This document shows, in pieces, positions 5,583 to 7,225 of a stretch of DNA of 7,225 bases (positions are counted from its first letter, which is position 1; each line of letters opens with the position of its first letter). The stretch is from Pseudomonas sp. PGPPP3 (lineage in GTDB: Bacteria > Pseudomonadota > Gammaproteobacteria > Pseudomonadales > Pseudomonadaceae). The DNA lies in contig NKIE01000139.1 of NCBI GenBank assembly GCA_002256055.1, positions 1-7,225 of the forward strand, given 5' to 3'. The position numbers and the translations under genes are program-made. The notes under the pieces were generated by a model that was not told the DNA's origin, ran no database searches, and worked only from the letters and a program-made list of their open reading frames with translations.

Positions 5583-7225
5583 AGCTGGTAGCGCAGCGCC
5601 AGGCTGCTTTGCAGGCGCTGGGCCTGGCGGAAGGATTCGCGCAGGATGCGCCGATCCAGCTGGTTGAGGCTGTCCGGGTCGAGGCGGTTGGAGAACGGCA
5701 GGCCGCCGCGGGTCTGCAGCTGGTGCTGTTGCAGGCGGGTCTGCTGGATAAAGTGATAGGCCTCGGCGTAGGCCGCGCCGTCTTGGGCGTCGATCACCTC
5801 GCGCTCTACCAGCAGGCGCAGGCGCTCCAGGGTGTTGCTGACCGGGATGCCGTTGGCCAGGGCCAGCAGGCGGGCGCCATCGACGAACGGTGTGAGGCCC
5901 TGGACCTTGAGGTCGAGGGTGTCCTTCTCCGCTCCTTTGCGGGCCACCACGAAGTCGCGCAGACGCCCCACGGGAGGTTTCTGTCGCAGGGCATTATCGG
6001 CCAGCATGCGCTGGAACAGCGGGGTGTCGGCCACCAGCTCAAGCAGTTCTTGTTGCAGTTGCCGGCAACCGTCCTCACTGCCCCAGACCACCCGCAGGTC
6101 GAAGTAAATGCTAGAGGCCAGCAGGTTTTCGGCGGTGGCTTCGCGCACGAAACCGCGGAAGCGCCGCGACCATTCGCTGCGCGACAGGCACAGCTCGGGG
6201 TTGCTGGCCATGATCTGGCCTTTGCACAGGCTGAAGCCGCACTCGGCCAGGGCATTGTTGATATGGGTGGCCAGGGGCAGCAGGCGAGCGCGAATGGTCG
6301 CGGCCTCGGTCGCATCGGCGGCGTCGAAGAGGATGCCATTGTCCTGGTCGGTATACAGGGTCTGCTCGCGTCGGCCTTCGCTGCCAAAGCACAGCCAGGT
6401 AAAAGGCACGCCGGGGTCGCCAAGGGCCTCGATGCCCAGCTCGATCACCCGGCACACGGTGTGGTCGTTGAGCTGGGTGATCAGTTGGGTGATCTGGGTC
6501 GAGGACGCGCCATGGGCAAGCATGTGATCGACCAGTTGCTGGATGTCGCTGCGCAGTGCCGCCAGGGTTTCCAGCTTGCCGGCGTGGCGGATGCTGCGTG
6601 CCAGGTGGACCAGGTCGACGCGCTGCAGGGAGAACAGGTCGCGCTCGGAAATCACCCCGCACAGGCGGCCGTTTTCCACCAGGCAGACGTGGGCGATATG
6701 CCGCTCGGTCATCGCCATCGCCGCATCGAAGGCACTCGCCTGAGGTGACAGGGCGAAGGGTTGCTGGGTCATCAGTTGAGCGATCGGCTGGTTGAGGTCG
6801 CTGCAGCCGTCGGCCACCACCCGACGCAGATCGCGCAGGGTGAAAATGCCCAGGGGTTTGAGCTGCTCGTCGGTGATCACCATGCTGCCCACATGCTGCT
6901 CGTGCATCAGCCGTACGGCCTCGCGCAGTGGCGTGTGCGGTCGACAGCTGACGGGTTGTTGCATCGCCAGTTCGCCCAGGCGCGCCTCCAGCGAATACTG
7001 CGCGCCAAGGGTCTGGGTGGCGTGCAGTTGCACCTGCTGGTTGACTTGGTCGAGCAGGCTGCTGACCCCACGCAAGGCAAAGTCGCGCAGCGGGTTGGAG
7101 AGGGTGAACAGCTTGATAAAGGCCGGCTTGTTGAGCAGCAGGCAGAAGCAATCCTGGGCGGCCAGGTGCTCGGTGCGGGTGGCGCGTTCGCCAATCAGGG
7201 CTGCCAGCGGGAAGCACTCGCCGGT
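5579..7225 (-). CDS. cNMP-binding / CBS / DUF294 nucleotidyltransferase-like signalling protein (5' truncated by window)
   Basis: The frame is open from the window edge to TGA at 5581-5579, giving 548 codons; the start lies outside. A TTG at 7075 is in frame but is internal: the 50 codons before it encode the end of a cyclic-nucleotide-binding domain (GECFPLAALIGERATRTEH, then AAQDCFCLLL). Two CBS domains follow (about 87-145 and 150-208), with the signatures GIFTLRD (Thr129, Asp132) and GVISERD (Ser193, Asp196). Next is a DUF294 nucleotidyltransferase-like domain with GSEGRREQ (281-288) and the acidic pair TDQDN (Asp293, Asp295), resembling the GlnD active site, and then the DUF294 C-terminal helical domain (to about 545). 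Family knowledge suggests a nucleotide-sensing regulator, perhaps modifying a protein; the target is unknown. It is coupled to the exonuclease gene. Confidence 0.92.
   Translation of the reverse strand, partial: TGECFPLAALIGERATRTEHLAAQDCFCLLLNKPAFIKLFTLSNPLRDFALRGVSSLLDQVNQQVQLHATQTLGAQYSLEARLGELAMQQPVSCRPHTPLREAVRLMHEQHVGSMVITDEQLKPLGIFTLRDLRRVVADGCSDLNQPIAQLMTQQPFALSPQASAFDAAMAMTERHIAHVCLVENGRLCGVISERDLFSLQRVDLVHLARSIRHAGKLETLAALRSDIQQLVDHMLAHGASSTQITQLITQLNDHTVCRVIELGIEALGDPGVPFTWLCFGSEGRREQTLYTDQDNGILFDAADATEAATIRARLLPLATHINNALAECGFSLCKGQIMASNPELCLSRSEWSRRFRGFVREATAENLLASSIYFDLRVVWGSEDGCRQLQQELLELVADTPLFQRMLADNALRQKPPVGRLRDFVVARKGAEKDTLDLKVQGLTPFVDGARLLALANGIPVSNTLERLRLLVEREVIDAQDGAAYAEAYHFIQQTRLQQHQLQTRGGLPFSNRLDPDSLNQLDRRILRESFRQAQRLQSSLALRYQL

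Noticed and set aside
5609..6748. Plus-strand open frame of 379 codons opposite the DUF294 gene
   Set aside because: Gly/Gln/Ala/Val-rich shadow of a gene whose domains are clearly readable on the other strand.
7073..7075. TTG at 7075 as the start of the DUF294 protein
   Set aside because: The frame stays open to the window edge and the preceding 50 codons encode a recognisable end of a cNMP-binding domain, so the true start is outside.
6111..7217. Second minus-strand frame of 368 codons overlapping the DUF294 gene
   Set aside because: Arg/Pro/Gly/Ala-rich, shifted-frame translation of the real gene, with no domain signature.

Overview
The window reads as GC-rich chromosomal DNA of a gammaproteobacterium, most likely Pseudomonas or a close relative. 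That assignment rests on recognisable CreB, CreC and CreD proteins, a GC-biased third codon position (long empty frames lie opposite most genes), and a DUF294-type cNMP/CBS protein coupled to a DnaQ-like exonuclease, an arrangement I recall from pseudomonads. No database was consulted.

Layout: (1) 2-109, the last 35 codons of an unidentified plus-strand gene, followed by a possible terminator. (2) 174-2284, creB and creC, a response regulator and sensor kinase pair whose stop and start codons overlap. (3) 2285-2492, an intergenic stretch with a weak terminator-like hairpin and a sequence very close to a sigma-54 promoter. (4) 2493-2927, a small protein of two CBS domains lying between creC and creD. 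(5) 2928-3048, the creD leader, containing a run of 11-bp repeats (NCCAC-like pentamers every 11 bp) and an inverted repeat that pairs with the creD ribosome binding site. (6) 3049-4422 creD, an inter-gene hairpin, and 4476-4775 a 99-residue membrane protein. (7) Convergent with these, on the minus strand, a two-gene unit: a cNMP/CBS/DUF294 nucleotidyltransferase-like protein running off the right edge, and a DEDDh exonuclease.

Working together: in the established CreBC system, CreC senses metabolic or cell-wall signals (in P. aeruginosa, loss of PBP4 activity), phosphorylates CreB, and CreB strongly induces creD. The repeats upstream of creD have the same 5+6 bp geometry as the enterobacterial cre tag (TTCAC-N6-TTCAC) but a different pentamer and more copies, so they are the best candidate CreB operator here. 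The most unusual points in the window are this repeat array, the SD-sequestering hairpin beside it, and the separately promoted CBS gene inserted inside the cre cluster. I see no mobile element, CRISPR array, tRNA or rRNA.
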